A DNA stretch of 59,630 nucleotides from F23-D06 sp963643165. Its GTDB lineage: Bacteria > Bacteroidota > Bacteroidia > Bacteroidales > WCHB1-69. This document shows, in pieces, positions 23,714-33,296 of this stretch (its first letter is position 1; each line of letters starts with the position of its first letter). The stretch lies in contig CAVIJD010000011.1 of assembly GCA_963643165.1 (NCBI GenBank), positions 1 to 59,630 on the forward strand, read 5' to 3'. Both the position numbers and the translations under genes were made by a program. The notes below the pieces were generated by a model. It had not been told where the DNA came from and searched no databases. It saw nothing but the letters and a program-made list of their open reading frames with translations.

Positions 23714-25869
23714 TGCGACGACTATTCCTTCTCTTTCTTCCAGCATTGTTAGTCTTGCCGGACTTGTCTGCCCAGCGCCGCATTTACGGCACCATTCTGG
23801 ACGGCGACCTCCATCCGGTGGCCAACGCCACCATTGTGGTGCAGGAAGCCCCGACAGTCGGCGCCATATCGAACGGCAAAGGCTATTACGAACTGAACCT
23901 GCCCGGCAAGCGCGACTATACCGTCAGGGTGTCGTTGATAGGCTACGCCGACACGGCCAAGAGCGTGCCGGCCGGACAAAGCGGCAGGGTTGACTTCCAG
24001 TTGCGCGAGCACACCACGGTGCTTGACCGCGTGGTCGTCACGGGCACCCGCACACCGCGCGCGCTCAAGGATGTGCCCATCATCACCCGTGTGATCACCG
24101 ACGCGGACATCAAGACGGTGGACGCCACCAACGTCGGGGAGTTGCTGCAAACGGAACTGCCGGGCATCGAGTTTTCCTACTCCATGAACCAGCAGACCTC
24201 GCTCAACATGTCCGGGTTCGGCGGCAATGCCGTGCTGTTTCTTGTTGACGGCGAAAGGCTTGCGGGGGAGACACTCGACAATGTTGACTACAGCCGCCTC
24301 AACATGGACAATGTCAAGAGCATCGAAATCGTAAAAGGCGCCGCCTCGTCGCTGTACGGCTCCAATGCCATCGGCGGCGTGGTGAACATCCTCAGCCGCA
24401 AGGCCGAAGAGCCGTGGTCGGTGAACCTCAACGGCCGCTACGGCGCACACAACGAGCAACGCTATGGCGGCTCCGTAGGCTTCAACAAGGGCCGCTTCAA
24501 CTCCGTCACCAATGTGCAATACACCTCCATCGACGCCATCGACCTCACCCGGGGCACAGACAGCGACACGATGGGCGACTACAGCAAAATATACGCCAAC
24601 AAGACCCTCAACGTCAAGGAACGGCTCCTGTTCACAGCCGCCGACAACCTCAAGTTCACGGCCCGCGCCGGCTACTACTTCCGCGAACGTGACCCCGAGG
24701 GCAGCAGCAAAGACCGCTACCGCAGCTTCTCCGGCGGACTCAAAGGCAACTATGACATCACCGAGCGCGACAACCTCGAACTGTCGTACGCCTTTGACCA
24801 GTACGACAAGAGCGACTACTTGACCATCACCGACAAGGATGTGCGCGACTACAGCAATGTGCAGCATACCCTCCGCACACTCTACAACCACACCTTCGCC
24901 CACAAACATACGCTGACCATCGGCGGCGACTATATGCGCGACTACCTGATGTCGTACCAGTTTGAGGACAACGGCAATTACATACAACACAATGCCGACG
25001 CCTTTGCGCAGTTCGACTGGAACCCCCACAAGAAAGTCAACCTCATCGCCAGCGTCCGCTTCGACTACTTCTCGGCGGCGAGACTCTTTCACACCTCGCC
25101 GAAAATAGGGATGATGTACAAGATGAAAGACTTCTCGATCCGCGGCTCCTACGCCGGCGGCTTCCGCGCCCCGACGCTCAAAGAGATGTATATGAACTTT
25201 TACATGGGAAACATTTTTATGATCTACGGAAATCCCGACCTGAAAGCAGAAACCAGCCACAACTTCTCCCTCTCGGGCGAGTACAACAGAAGAAGACACA
25301 ACCTGACGGCAACACTCTTCTACAATATTGTTGACAACCGCATCACCACCGCCTGGAACAAAGTCAAAGAGGGAATGATCTACACCAACATGTCGCGCCT
25401 CCAAGTGGCCGGCGTCGATGCTTCCGCCACCGGAAAGTACCGCTTCGGACTCTCGTGGCGCGTCTCGTATGCTTACACTTACGAACACATCAAAAAAGGC
25501 GAGCCGCTGCTCTCCTCCACACGCCCTCATACGGCCACGGCACGCGTCACTTACGACAAAAACTGGAAAAACTACGGTTTCAGCCTCAGCCTCTCCGGCC
25601 GCTACCTCTCGAAAGTAACCACCGATGTCTATACCAGCATGACCTCCTACGAAGAGACGGAAAAGCAGACCTACCCGGGCTACACCATCTGGAAACTCAG
25701 CCTTGTGCAGCACATCTGGCGCGGCATCAATGTCAATTTGGCCGTTGACAACCTTTTCAATTACAAACCTGAGTACTACTACAGCAATTCACCCACAACG
25801 ACAGGCACGGCTTGCTATGCGGGCATCTCGCTGGACTTGGAACAGATGTTCAAGAAAAATAAATTTTAG
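23713..25869 (+). CDS. hmuR: TonB-dependent haem receptor HmuR
   Basis: A 718-aa outer-membrane receptor. Signal peptide 1-20, a carboxypeptidase-regulatory-like domain at about 22-95 (YGTILDGDLHPVANATIVV), plug domain about 110-225 (VTGTRTPRALKDVPIITRVI; VVNILSRK), then a 22-strand barrel. The haem-receptor signatures FRAP (near 483) and NPDL (near 507, GNPDLKAETS) are present, matching HmuR of Porphyromonas. It imports haem, or haem delivered by HmuY, using TonB energy. It starts inside the hmuY stop and is followed five bases later by hmuS. Length is normal for the family. Confidence 0.93.
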   Translation: MRRLFLLFLPALLVLPDLSAQRRIYGTILDGDLHPVANATIVVQEAPTVGAISNGKGYYELNLPGKRDYTVRVSLIGYADTAKSVPAGQSGRVDFQLREHTTVLDRVVVTGTRTPRALKDVPIITRVITDADIKTVDATNVGELLQTELPGIEFSYSMNQQTSLNMSGFGGNAVLFLVDGERLAGETLDNVDYSRLNMDNVKSIEIVKGAASSLYGSNAIGGVVNILSRKAEEPWSVNLNGRYGAHNEQRYGGSVGFNKGRFNSVTNVQYTSIDAIDLTRGTDSDTMGDYSKIYANKTLNVKERLLFTAADNLKFTARAGYYFRERDPEGSSKDRYRSFSGGLKGNYDITERDNLELSYAFDQYDKSDYLTITDKDVRDYSNVQHTLRTLYNHTFAHKHTLTIGGDYMRDYLMSYQFEDNGNYIQHNADAFAQFDWNPHKKVNLIASVRFDYFSAARLFHTSPKIGMMYKMKDFSIRGSYAGGFRAPTLKEMYMNFYMGNIFMIYGNPDLKAETSHNFSLSGEYNRRRHNLTATLFYNIVDNRITTAWNKVKEGMIYTNMSRLQVAGVDASATGKYRFGLSWRVSYAYTYEHIKKGEPLLSSTRPHTATARVTYDKNWKNYGFSLSLSGRYLSKVTTDVYTSMTSYEETEKQTYPGYTIWKLSLVQHIWRGINVNLAVDNLFNYKPEYYYSNSPTTTGTACYAGISLDLEQMFKKNKF

Positions 25870-25874
25870 TCATT

Positions 25875-28800
25875 ATGAATAAAAAGACAATAATCATGGC
25901 AGGCATTGTGGTCCTGCTTCTGCTCATGGCAGGCATCGTGACATGGCACGTCCTCTTTTCTCCCACGAGAATAGCTTTCCTCAACTATCAGGCCATCACG
26001 ACGGGTGAAATTGCCAAGGCCAACGACCTCAAACGAGTGAAATTAACCTCGTTAGACCCTGAGAACCTCAAAAAGCTCGGCAAGTACGACATGGTGATGG
26101 TCAACGGCATGGGACTTCGCATTACGGCCGAACAGCGCGCTCAAATCCAGGAAGCCGCCGACAAAGGGCTGGCCGTGTTGACGACAATGGCCACTAACCC
26201 CGACAACCGCATCGTCTCCATCGATTCTGCAGACGAGGCTGCCATCAGGGGGTACCTTGCCGGCGGAGGCCGTCGCAACTACCGCAACATGCTGCTCTAC
26301 ATCCGCCGCAACATTGACGGCAAGACCGCCGGAACACCCGTGCCGGACGCCCCCGTGATGCGCGACGAAAAACAGTTCTACCACATCGACCCCTCACACC
26401 CTGACGAGGAAGAACTCGACTTTGCCACGCTTTCCGAGTATAACGCTTTCCTGAAAAAACAGGGGCTCTTCAAACCGGATGCCCCGAGAATTGTCGTCAC
26501 CGGACAGATGGGCGACCCCGCCGACTTGATTGCCAAACTTGAAGAGACCGGCAACGTCGTGTATCCCATCCGCGACATGCTCGGGTTGGTGAAAAGCGGC
26601 CAGATGGACTCCATCAACCCCTCCGCCGTTATCAATATGGCGCACGGACGGTTAGGCGACTTTCTCGTCAACTGCTTGGCCGAAAGAAACATCCCCTTGT
26701 TTGCCCCACTTAATGTCAACATGCTGGTGGATGAATGGGAGAAAGACAAGATGGGCATGAACGGCGGTTTTATGTCGCAAAGCATCGTGATGCCGGAAAT
26801 AGACGGGGCCATCCGTCCCGTTGTGCTCTTCGGGCATCGCCTCGACAAGGAGGGACTGCAACAGGTGTATGCCATCCCCGAGCGTCTTGAAACCTTCGTG
26901 CAAACCGTCAACAATCACATAGCCTTGAAACACAAGCCAAACAGCCAGAAACGCGTGGCCATCTACTATTACAAAGGACCTGGCCAGAGTGCCATGACTG
27001 CCGCCGGCATGGAGGTGATGGAATCACTGTTTAACCTTTTGGTGAAAATGAAAGAGGCCGGGTACCGCATCGAAAACCTCCCCGCCACGCCTGCCGGACT
27101 GCAGGCCCTCATCCAGCGTCAAGGCTCGATATTCAACGCATACGCCAACGGCGCCAAGGCTGACTTTCTCAAAAACGGCAACCCCGAACTCATCACCGCG
27201 GCGGATTACGGCAAGTGGACAAAAAAGGCCATCCGTTCCGAGATGATGAAAGAGGTGGAAGCGCAGGACGGAGCGTTTCCGGGACATTACATAGCAGACA
27301 GCAAAGGCAATCTCGCCTTGCCCCGCCTGGTGTTCGGCAACGTGGTGCTGCTTCCGCAACTGGCTGCCGGCATAGGCTCCGACGACTTTGCCATGGTTCA
27401 CGGCACCGACGCCGCGCCGCCACATGCCTACATAGCCTCCTACCTTTGGGCACGTTACGCCTTCAATGCCGACATTATGCTTCACTTCGGCACGCACGGC
27501 AGCCTGGAGTTCACACCGCGCAAGCAGGTGGCCTTGAGCAGCTACGACTGGCCCGACGCGCTCGTGGGCGCCACCCCGCACCTCTATGTCTATACCATCG
27601 GCGACGTGGGCGAGGGCATGATAGCCAAACGCCGCACGTATGCCACACTCTTGTCGCACCTCACCCCGCCATTCATGGAAAGCAACCTGCGCGACACCTA
27701 CCGTAGCCTCACCGAAGCTGTGCAGGAATACAACACGATGCTCGGCATGGAGAACAAGTCCGGCATGGAGAAAGCCTCCCTGAAAGTCAAGAAAATAGCC
27801 GTACAGATGGGCATACACCGCGACCTCCGGCTCGATTCCGTTTTGACAAAACCCTATACGGAACAGGAAATCTCGCGCATTGAGAGTTTCGCCGAGGAGT
27901 TGGTGAACGAGAAGGTGACAGGCGAACTATATACGTTGGGTGTGCCTTATTCCAATGAGCGTGTAAGAAGCAGCGTCAACGCTATGGCTACCGAGCCGAT
28001 AGCCTACTCGCTGCTGGCACTTGACAAACTCCGCGGCAAGGCACCTGCCGACATCGAGAAGCACAAGTCGCAGTTTGCCCGGCGCTATCTGGTTCCGGCC
28101 CAGCAACTGGTAAGCCGCCTTTATGACGGCACAGTGCAGGTTGACGACGCCTTCATCTGCACTACCGCCGGCATTACGGCACAAGAATTGGCCAAAGCGC
28201 GCGAGACAGCCGCCGCTTTCTCTTCGCCCAATGACGATATGATGACGAGGATGATGGCTATGCAAGCCGCGGCCAAGCGTGCCGGCACGTCTGCCCGTAC
28301 AACAGGAAAGCCATCCGGACATCCGGCGGGCATTCCCAAAAAGGGACGCCACCCCTCCTGGATCCCGAAAGGTGACGGCTCCTCGGGCACGTCGGCAACC
28401 CACAAGTCCGGCATGCCGCAAGGCATGGGCTCGATGGCTGCCGCCTCCGGCCATGAGGCAAGCAGGGCCGACAAGGACTTTGCCCGTGCCGTGCAAGAAC
28501 TGGAACGTACGCTTAGCAATGTCACGAAATACAAACAGAACCTTGAGAATTGTCCGCAGATGGAAATAGCCTCGATACTCAACGCCATGAACGGCGGCTA
28601 CATTCTGCCCTCGGCGGGTGGCGACCCAATCGTCAACCCCGAGGCCGTGCCCACGGGGCGCAACCTCTATGCCGTGAATGCCGAGGCCACGCCGAGCGAG
28701 ACCGCCTGGGAGAGGGGCAAGGCACTGGTGGCCAGCACCATCAAGCAGTACCAAGACCGGCACAACGACTCTTTCCCGAGAAAGGTCAGTTACACCCTCT

Positions 28801-30152
28801 GGAGCAGCGAGTTCATAGAGACGGAGGGTGCCACCATAGCGCAAGTGCTCTATATGTTAGGCGTTGAGCCCGTGCGCGATGTCTTCGGACGCGTCACCGA
28901 CTTGCGGCTCATACCGTCTGCCGAGCTGGGCCGTCCCCGCATCGATGTGGTGGTGCAGACCAGCGGCCAGTTGCGCGACATTGCCGCCTCGCGCCTCTTC
29001 CTCATCTCGCGTGCCGTGGAGATGGCCGCCGCAGCCAAGGATGACAAATACGACAACTTCGTCGCCAGCGGGGTGGTGGATGCCGAACGTGCCCTTATCC
29101 AAAAAGGCGTGTCGCCGAAGGAGGCCCGCACTTTGTCGCATTACCGTGTCTTCGGCGGCGTGAACGGCAACTACGGCACGGGCATCACCGGCATGGTGGA
29201 ACAAGGCGACCGCTGGGAGAAATCTTCCGAAATAGCAGACACCTACATCCAGAACATGTCGGCATACTACGGCAGCGAGAAAGACTGGGAACAGGTGCCG
29301 CAGTACGCTTTCGAGGCGGCACTGACCAATACCGATGCTGTGGTGCAGCCGCGACAGAGCAACACCTGGGGCGCCTTGAGCCTCGACCATGTCTATGAGT
29401 TCATGGGCGGACTGAACCTTGCCGTGCGCAATGTCACGGGCAAAGAGCCCGACGCCTACATGAGCGACTACCGCAACCGCAACAATATGCGGATGCAGGA
29501 ACTCAAAGAGGCCGTTGGCGTGGAAGGGCGCACTACGGTCTTTAACCCTAACTACATCAAAGAGAAGATGAAAGGAGGTTCTGCCGCTGCCGATGGCTTT
29601 GCTGAGGTGGTGAAGAATATGTACGGCTGGAATGTGATGAAGCCCGACGTCATCGACGATGCCCAATGGAACGAGATATACGACGTTTATGTCAAAGACC
29701 GCTATAACCTCGGAGTAAAAGACTATTTTGAAAAACAGAACCCTGCCGCCTTTGAGGAGATGACCGCCGTGATGATGGAATCGGCACGCAAAGGATTGTG
29801 GAATGCCTCCGCGGAACAACTTTCTGAAATAGCCGCCCAACATACCGAAATGGTTGAAAAATACCGGCCGTCGTGTTCCGGTTTCGTGTGCGGCAATACA
29901 AAACTCACCTCGTTCATAGCCTCTAACGTCTCGCCGCAGGCGGCCAAGCAGTACAAAGCCGACATCCGTGAGATACGCAAAGCGCAGGCCAACGGCAACG
30001 AGAAAGGCATGGTGCTCAAGCGTGAAGAACTGAACAGCACGGATCGTAACGTCAAAATCGTCAGCAATGTGGCGGTGGGCGTGCTCGCTGCCGGGGCTAT
30101 TGTCGCATTGATTCTCATCGTGCGCCGCCACCGCAAAAAAATGGAGTCGTAA
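25875..30152 (+). CDS. hmuS: HmuS, CobN/ChlH-like membrane-anchored chelatase homologue
   Basis: A 1425-aa homologue of the large subunits of cobalt and magnesium chelatases. It starts with a membrane anchor (residues 7-28) and ends with a second segment (about 1394-1416, VGVLAAGAIVALILIV, then RRHRKK), so the body is probably periplasmic. The metal-site motif HFGTHGSLEF (His537, His541) matches HxGxHGxxE of CobN. Residues about 788-870 form an inserted low-complexity region rich in Gly, Ser, Lys, Met and His, which splits the chelatase domain. HmuS of gut Bacteroides is reported to strip iron from haem anaerobically, and the same reductive dechelatase role is expected here. It overlaps hmuT by one base. 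Confidence 0.92.
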   Translation: MNKKTIIMAGIVVLLLLMAGIVTWHVLFSPTRIAFLNYQAITTGEIAKANDLKRVKLTSLDPENLKKLGKYDMVMVNGMGLRITAEQRAQIQEAADKGLAVLTTMATNPDNRIVSIDSADEAAIRGYLAGGGRRNYRNMLLYIRRNIDGKTAGTPVPDAPVMRDEKQFYHIDPSHPDEEELDFATLSEYNAFLKKQGLFKPDAPRIVVTGQMGDPADLIAKLEETGNVVYPIRDMLGLVKSGQMDSINPSAVINMAHGRLGDFLVNCLAERNIPLFAPLNVNMLVDEWEKDKMGMNGGFMSQSIVMPEIDGAIRPVVLFGHRLDKEGLQQVYAIPERLETFVQTVNNHIALKHKPNSQKRVAIYYYKGPGQSAMTAAGMEVMESLFNLLVKMKEAGYRIENLPATPAGLQALIQRQGSIFNAYANGAKADFLKNGNPELITAADYGKWTKKAIRSEMMKEVEAQDGAFPGHYIADSKGNLALPRLVFGNVVLLPQLAAGIGSDDFAMVHGTDAAPPHAYIASYLWARYAFNADIMLHFGTHGSLEFTPRKQVALSSYDWPDALVGATPHLYVYTIGDVGEGMIAKRRTYATLLSHLTPPFMESNLRDTYRSLTEAVQEYNTMLGMENKSGMEKASLKVKKIAVQMGIHRDLRLDSVLTKPYTEQEISRIESFAEELVNEKVTGELYTLGVPYSNERVRSSVNAMATEPIAYSLLALDKLRGKAPADIEKHKSQFARRYLVPAQQLVSRLYDGTVQVDDAFICTTAGITAQELAKARETAAAFSSPNDDMMTRMMAMQAAAKRAGTSARTTGKPSGHPAGIPKKGRHPSWIPKGDGSSGTSATHKSGMPQGMGSMAAASGHEASRADKDFARAVQELERTLSNVTKYKQNLENCPQMEIASILNAMNGGYILPSAGGDPIVNPEAVPTGRNLYAVNAEATPSETAWERGKALVASTIKQYQDRHNDSFPRKVSYTLWSSEFIETEGATIAQVLYMLGVEPVRDVFGRVTDLRLIPSAELGRPRIDVVVQTSGQLRDIAASRLFLISRAVEMAAAAKDDKYDNFVASGVVDAERALIQKGVSPKEARTLSHYRVFGGVNGNYGTGITGMVEQGDRWEKSSEIADTYIQNMSAYYGSEKDWEQVPQYAFEAALTNTDAVVQPRQSNTWGALSLDHVYEFMGGLNLAVRNVTGKEPDAYMSDYRNRNNMRMQELKEAVGVEGRTTVFNPNYIKEKMKGGSAAADGFAEVVKNMYGWNVMKPDVIDDAQWNEIYDVYVKDRYNLGVKDYFEKQNPAAFEEMTAVMMESARKGLWNASAEQLSEIAAQHTEMVEKYRPSCSGFVCGNTKLTSFIASNVSPQAAKQYKADIREIRKAQANGNEKGMVLKREELNSTDRNVKIVSNVAVGVLAAGAIVALILIVRRHRKKMES

Positions 30153-30856
30153 TGGAAACTGTTGTTTTTGCACTCATGATGTTGGTCTGCTTCAACTATG
30201 TCTTGAAGCAGACCTACCGCAAGCCGGCAGGGGTGGCCATCTCTACGGCGGCATGTACCTTGTTCACGGGACTGATGTGGCCGATGGCCGTTGAGCAGTC
30301 GATGACCCAGATCTCGGACTGGCTTGCCGACTCGGCACTGATGCTTGACCTTGCCGTAGTGCTCACCGTTGAGGTGGCGCTCAACATCTCGTACTGTCTG
30401 CTGGCGGTACATGTCAGCAACGCTGGCGTGCTCAAGCCGCGCACGGTTCGGCTGTACAAGCTCTTGCGGTGGTTTCCGGGCATCCTGATCTACCCCGTGC
30501 TGTTCAGCCTGCTGGTCCGTGCCGTGTTTGCATTGCCCGGGGTCTCCTTCCCGCTTGTCTCTTGGGGACTGGCGGCAATGGTGGCCATAGTCGTCCCGGT
30601 AGGCACATTCGTGCTCAAGAAACTGTTGCCAGAGAAAGACATCCGACTCGAAGTACACTTCTTGCTGAACATATTCATAGCCGTGCTGGGCATTGTGGCT
30701 ACCGTAAACGGACGCACGGCCGTGGCGGGTGTCAGCGAGGTGAACTGGGGAGCTTTGGCAGGGGTATTGGCCCTGGTTGCCGGCGGCATCGTCTTAGGCG
30801 CGCTGTTCTATAAAGTCAAAAATAAAAAAGTAAACAAAAAACAAATAATGCTATGA
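30152..30856 (+). CDS. hmuT: HmuT integral membrane protein (DUF2162-like)
   Basis: A 234-aa polytopic membrane protein with about six to seven helices: 3-13, 27-45, 64-87, 103-130, 136-155, 170-190 and 198-222. No soluble domain or catalytic motif is visible. Its place between hmuS and the ExbB-like hmuU identifies it as HmuT of the hmuYRSTUV operon rather than the periplasmic haem-binding protein of the same name in other bacteria. It presumably forms an inner-membrane complex with HmuU and HmuV. It overlaps hmuS by one base and hmuU by four. Confidence 0.82.
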   Translation: METVVFALMMLVCFNYVLKQTYRKPAGVAISTAACTLFTGLMWPMAVEQSMTQISDWLADSALMLDLAVVLTVEVALNISYCLLAVHVSNAGVLKPRTVRLYKLLRWFPGILIYPVLFSLLVRAVFALPGVSFPLVSWGLAAMVAIVVPVGTFVLKKLLPEKDIRLEVHFLLNIFIAVLGIVATVNGRTAVAGVSEVNWGALAGVLALVAGGIVLGALFYKVKNKKVNKKQIML

Positions 30857-31455
30857 ATTACATTTCAGATGTCCTCTACTGGATTTCAACGGGACTGCTT
30901 GTGCCCGTCGTAGTGCTGCTCATATTCTTCTTCGTCCGTTCCTTGCTGTTAGTGGGGAGTTTCTTCGGGCAATATTTGGCCATCAGGCGAACCGGCGCGT
31001 TGCTCGGCAAGGCGCTCGACGGCCTGGACGAAGATAATGTCCAATCGCTCAGGGAAGCCCTTCCGCGGAAGAACCCCTCGCTGGTCGTGACCTATATGGG
31101 ACGCCTGCTCGATGCGGCTGAGAATCCGGCCTTGCAACAACGGCTGATTTCAGAATTTGAAGTCCAGGCCGACAAAGACCTCTCTGTTTCCAAGACCTTG
31201 TGCAAGATGGGGCCGATGTTAGGACTTATGGGAACGCTGATCCCGATGGGACCGGCGCTGGTAGGACTATCAACGGGCGACATAGCTTCCATGGCTTACA
31301 ACATGCAGGTCGCTTTCGCCACGACGGTAGTGGGGCTTTTTGCCGCCGCCATCGGCTTCATCACCCAGCAGACCAAACAACGCTGGTATCTGCGCGACCT
31401 TAGCAACCTTGAGTTTGTCGCCGAATTGCTGAAATCAAAAACTGAAAAGAAATGA
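30853..31455 (+). CDS. hmuU: HmuU, MotA/TolQ/ExbB-family proton channel protein
   Basis: A 200-aa ExbB/TolQ-like protein. The first helix is at 15-33, followed by a cytoplasmic loop (about 40-110). The paired C-terminal helices hold the family signature CKMGPMLGLMGTLIPMGPAL (about 116-135) and AFATTVVGLFAAAIGF (about 154-169), where proton-conducting residues of ExbB lie. It likely energises the hmu uptake or dechelation complex, together with HmuV. ATGA overlaps link it to genes on both sides. Confidence 0.92.
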   Translation: MNYISDVLYWISTGLLVPVVVLLIFFFVRSLLLVGSFFGQYLAIRRTGALLGKALDGLDEDNVQSLREALPRKNPSLVVTYMGRLLDAAENPALQQRLISEFEVQADKDLSVSKTLCKMGPMLGLMGTLIPMGPALVGLSTGDIASMAYNMQVAFATTVVGLFAAAIGFITQQTKQRWYLRDLSNLEFVAELLKSKTEKK

Positions 31456-31781
31456 GACGGAGACTGCTTAGGAAAGACGATGACGACAATGACCCGATGA
31501 GCGTGGTGGGCAACCTCTTCGATGTGGCTATGGTCTTCGCCGTGGCCTTGATGGTGGCATTGGTGACCCGTTACAATATGACCGAGATGTTGAACCAGGA
31601 GGACTTTACGGTAGTGAAGAACCCCGGCAAGGAAAATATGGAGATTATCACCAAGGAGGGGGAGAAAATCAGCCGCTACACGCCCTCTGAGGACCAGACT
31701 TCAGACCAAGGCCGTAAAGGTAAAAAGATAGGCATTGCCTACGAACTCGAGAACGGCGAAATCATCTACGTGCCTGAATAG
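31452..31781 (+). CDS. hmuV: HmuV, DUF2149 family membrane protein
   Basis: A 109-aa protein with one transmembrane segment (about residues 20-38, LFDVAMVFAVALMVALVTRY) and a short polar C-terminal domain, characteristic of DUF2149. The layout (short cytoplasmic N-terminus, single helix, periplasmic tail) resembles ExbD, so it may be the ExbD-equivalent partner of HmuU; that is inference. It is the last gene of the hmu operon, overlapping hmuU by four bases. It is not related to the ABC ATPase called HmuV in proteobacteria. Confidence 0.88.
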   Translation: MRRRLLRKDDDDNDPMSVVGNLFDVAMVFAVALMVALVTRYNMTEMLNQEDFTVVKNPGKENMEIITKEGEKISRYTPSEDQTSDQGRKGKKIGIAYELENGEIIYVPE

Positions 31782-31798
31782 GCTTGAAGAATTTGTGC

Positions 31799-31806
31799 TA
31801 TTTTTG
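31799..31806 (+). promoter_or_regulatory. Bacteroidota -7 element
   Basis: TATTTTTG, 114 bp before the S4-protein ATG, leaving an unusually long leader (about 105 nt) with no gene in it. Confidence 0.5.
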
Positions 31807-31919
31807 CGCCCGGATGCCGGGGAGCGGGAACGATGTGGGTTTCTACCTTTTCCAATGCCCGAAATACTTTAGCGTCCGTTAGTTTTTTTTTAGTGCAAGA
31901 TCGATAACTGAAAGCAGAT

Positions 31920-32324
31920 ATGGCAATGGAAAACCTGAACGTAAGAATAGACAAGTGGCTCTGGACGGTGCGTCTTTTCAAAACGCGCTCTTTGGCCACG
32001 GAAGCCTGCAATGCCGGCAAGGTGAAACTCGACGGCACAAACGTCAAACCCTCGCGGTCGGTGCGCGCCGGCGAGGTCTATGAGGTCCACATCGGCGCAC
32101 TCAACAAGACTGTTCAGGTGATAGCCGCGCCCAAGAGCAGGGTAGGGGCTCCCTTGGTGCCCCAGTATTGTCTTGACCAAACCCCTCAGGAGGAATACGA
32201 CAGGATGAAGACGCTGCATACGGGCGAGTTCAGACCGCACGGACTCGGCCGTCCTACGAAGCGCGACCGCCGCCAACTCGAATACGTGAAACAGCAGTTC
32301 TCTGGCGATGGCGACGCGGATTGA
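31920..32324 (+). CDS. S4-domain RNA-binding protein (Hsp15-like)
   Basis: A 134-aa protein whose first 50 residues are an S4 RNA-binding fold: VRIDKWLWTVRLFKTRSLATEAC and GKVKLDGTNVKPSRSVRAGE. The basic tail (GRPTKRDRRQLEYVKQQF) is that of Hsp15, which in E. coli binds stalled 50S subunits carrying nascent chains and helps recycle them. ATG 31926 is an alternative start. It converges with nadA, with only two bases between the stops. Confidence 0.88.
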   Translation: MAMENLNVRIDKWLWTVRLFKTRSLATEACNAGKVKLDGTNVKPSRSVRAGEVYEVHIGALNKTVQVIAAPKSRVGAPLVPQYCLDQTPQEEYDRMKTLHTGEFRPHGLGRPTKRDRRQLEYVKQQFSGDGDAD

Positions 32325-32326
32325 CG

Positions 32327-33238
32327 CTAACTCATCTCCAGCATTCTCCTGATAGGCACGGCTGCCCGCTCCATAAGATCCGCATCCATGACAAGTTCCG
32401 GCTCTTCGGTCTGAAGCGCGCGGCAGATGTTCTCCAGATTGTTTTTCTTCATGTTGTAGCAGTCGTGGGCTGGCGCGCCGTTGTAAAGGGTGTAGAAGGT
32501 TTTGCCCGGATTCTGCTTATGCAGTTCGTGCAAGATGCCGCTCTCGGTGACGATGATGAACTCTTGGCCGTTGCTTTCGCGGACGTGCTTGAGCATTGCC
32601 GCAGTGGACCCCACAAAGTCAACCCGTTCCAGCAGTTCGCGACGGCACTCGGGGTGCGCCACGGAGGGCACGCCGGGATGCGCGCTTTTCAAGGCCTCGA
32701 GCGCCTCCACCGTATAGCAGTCGTGTACGCGGCAGGCTCCGTCCCACAACAACATCTGGCGGCCGGTCATCCGGTTGATATAGTCGCCCAAGTTGCGGTC
32801 GGGCACAAACAGGATCTTCTCGTCTGCCGGCAGCTGGTTCACCAATTTCAGCGCGTTGCCTGACGTGACGATGAGGTCCGACATGGCTTTCACGGCAGCG
32901 GAACAGTTGACGTACGACAGCACCTTGTAGTCGGGATGGCGGTCTTTCATTTCCTGCAAAGCCTTTGCCTGACAAGAGTCTGCCAAAACACATCCCGCGC
33001 TCATGTCCGGCACCAGCACTTTACGGTTAGGGTTCAGAATCTTGGCGGTCTCGGCCATGAAGTGGACGCCGGCGAACACGATGACATCGGCCTCGGTATT
33101 GGCCGCGGTGCGTGCCAAGCCAAGGCTGTCGCCCACAAAGTCGGCCACCTCCTGCACCTCCGGCAAGGTATAATAGTGCGCCAGAATGATGGCGTTTTTC
33201 TCTTTCTTGAGTCCTTTTATGGTTTCGTTAAGGTTCAT
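32327..33238 (-). CDS. nadA: Quinolinate synthase NadA
   Basis: A 303-aa quinolinate synthase, the [4Fe-4S] enzyme that condenses iminoaspartate with dihydroxyacetone phosphate in NAD synthesis. Three repeated domains are evident, each with family motifs: ILAHYYTLPEVQEVADFVGDS, VLVPDMSAGCVLADSC (cluster Cys near 82) and SYVNCSAAVKA. FVPDRNLGDYI, VAHPECR and a late NICRAL carry the remaining conserved residues. Length fits type-A NadA. It lies 58 bp downstream of rseP on the same strand and may be co-transcribed with it. No nadB or nadC is in the window. Confidence 0.96.
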   Translation of the reverse strand: MNLNETIKGLKKEKNAIILAHYYTLPEVQEVADFVGDSLGLARTAANTEADVIVFAGVHFMAETAKILNPNRKVLVPDMSAGCVLADSCQAKALQEMKDRHPDYKVLSYVNCSAAVKAMSDLIVTSGNALKLVNQLPADEKILFVPDRNLGDYINRMTGRQMLLWDGACRVHDCYTVEALEALKSAHPGVPSVAHPECRRELLERVDFVGSTAAMLKHVRESNGQEFIIVTESGILHELHKQNPGKTFYTLYNGAPAHDCYNMKKNNLENICRALQTEEPELVMDADLMERAAVPIRRMLEMS

Positions 33239-33296
33239 ACTTGGATATTATCAATCTTGAATTTGGTGATTCAACTTACGGCAAAATTGGAAAGCT

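Noticed and set aside
23749..25713. 654-codon minus-strand frame opposite hmuR
   Set aside because: Antisense shadow caused by GC-skewed codons; Val/Ala/Gly-rich with no domain or promoter.
28857..30173. 438-codon minus-strand frame opposite the 3' half of hmuS
   Set aside because: Antisense shadow; no promoter, no domain, and the opposite strand is a clear CobN-like gene.
30152..31781. hmuT, hmuU and hmuV considered as an ABC-type haem importer
   Set aside because: None has an ATPase Walker motif or permease signature; they are a polytopic membrane protein, an ExbB-like channel and a DUF2149 protein.
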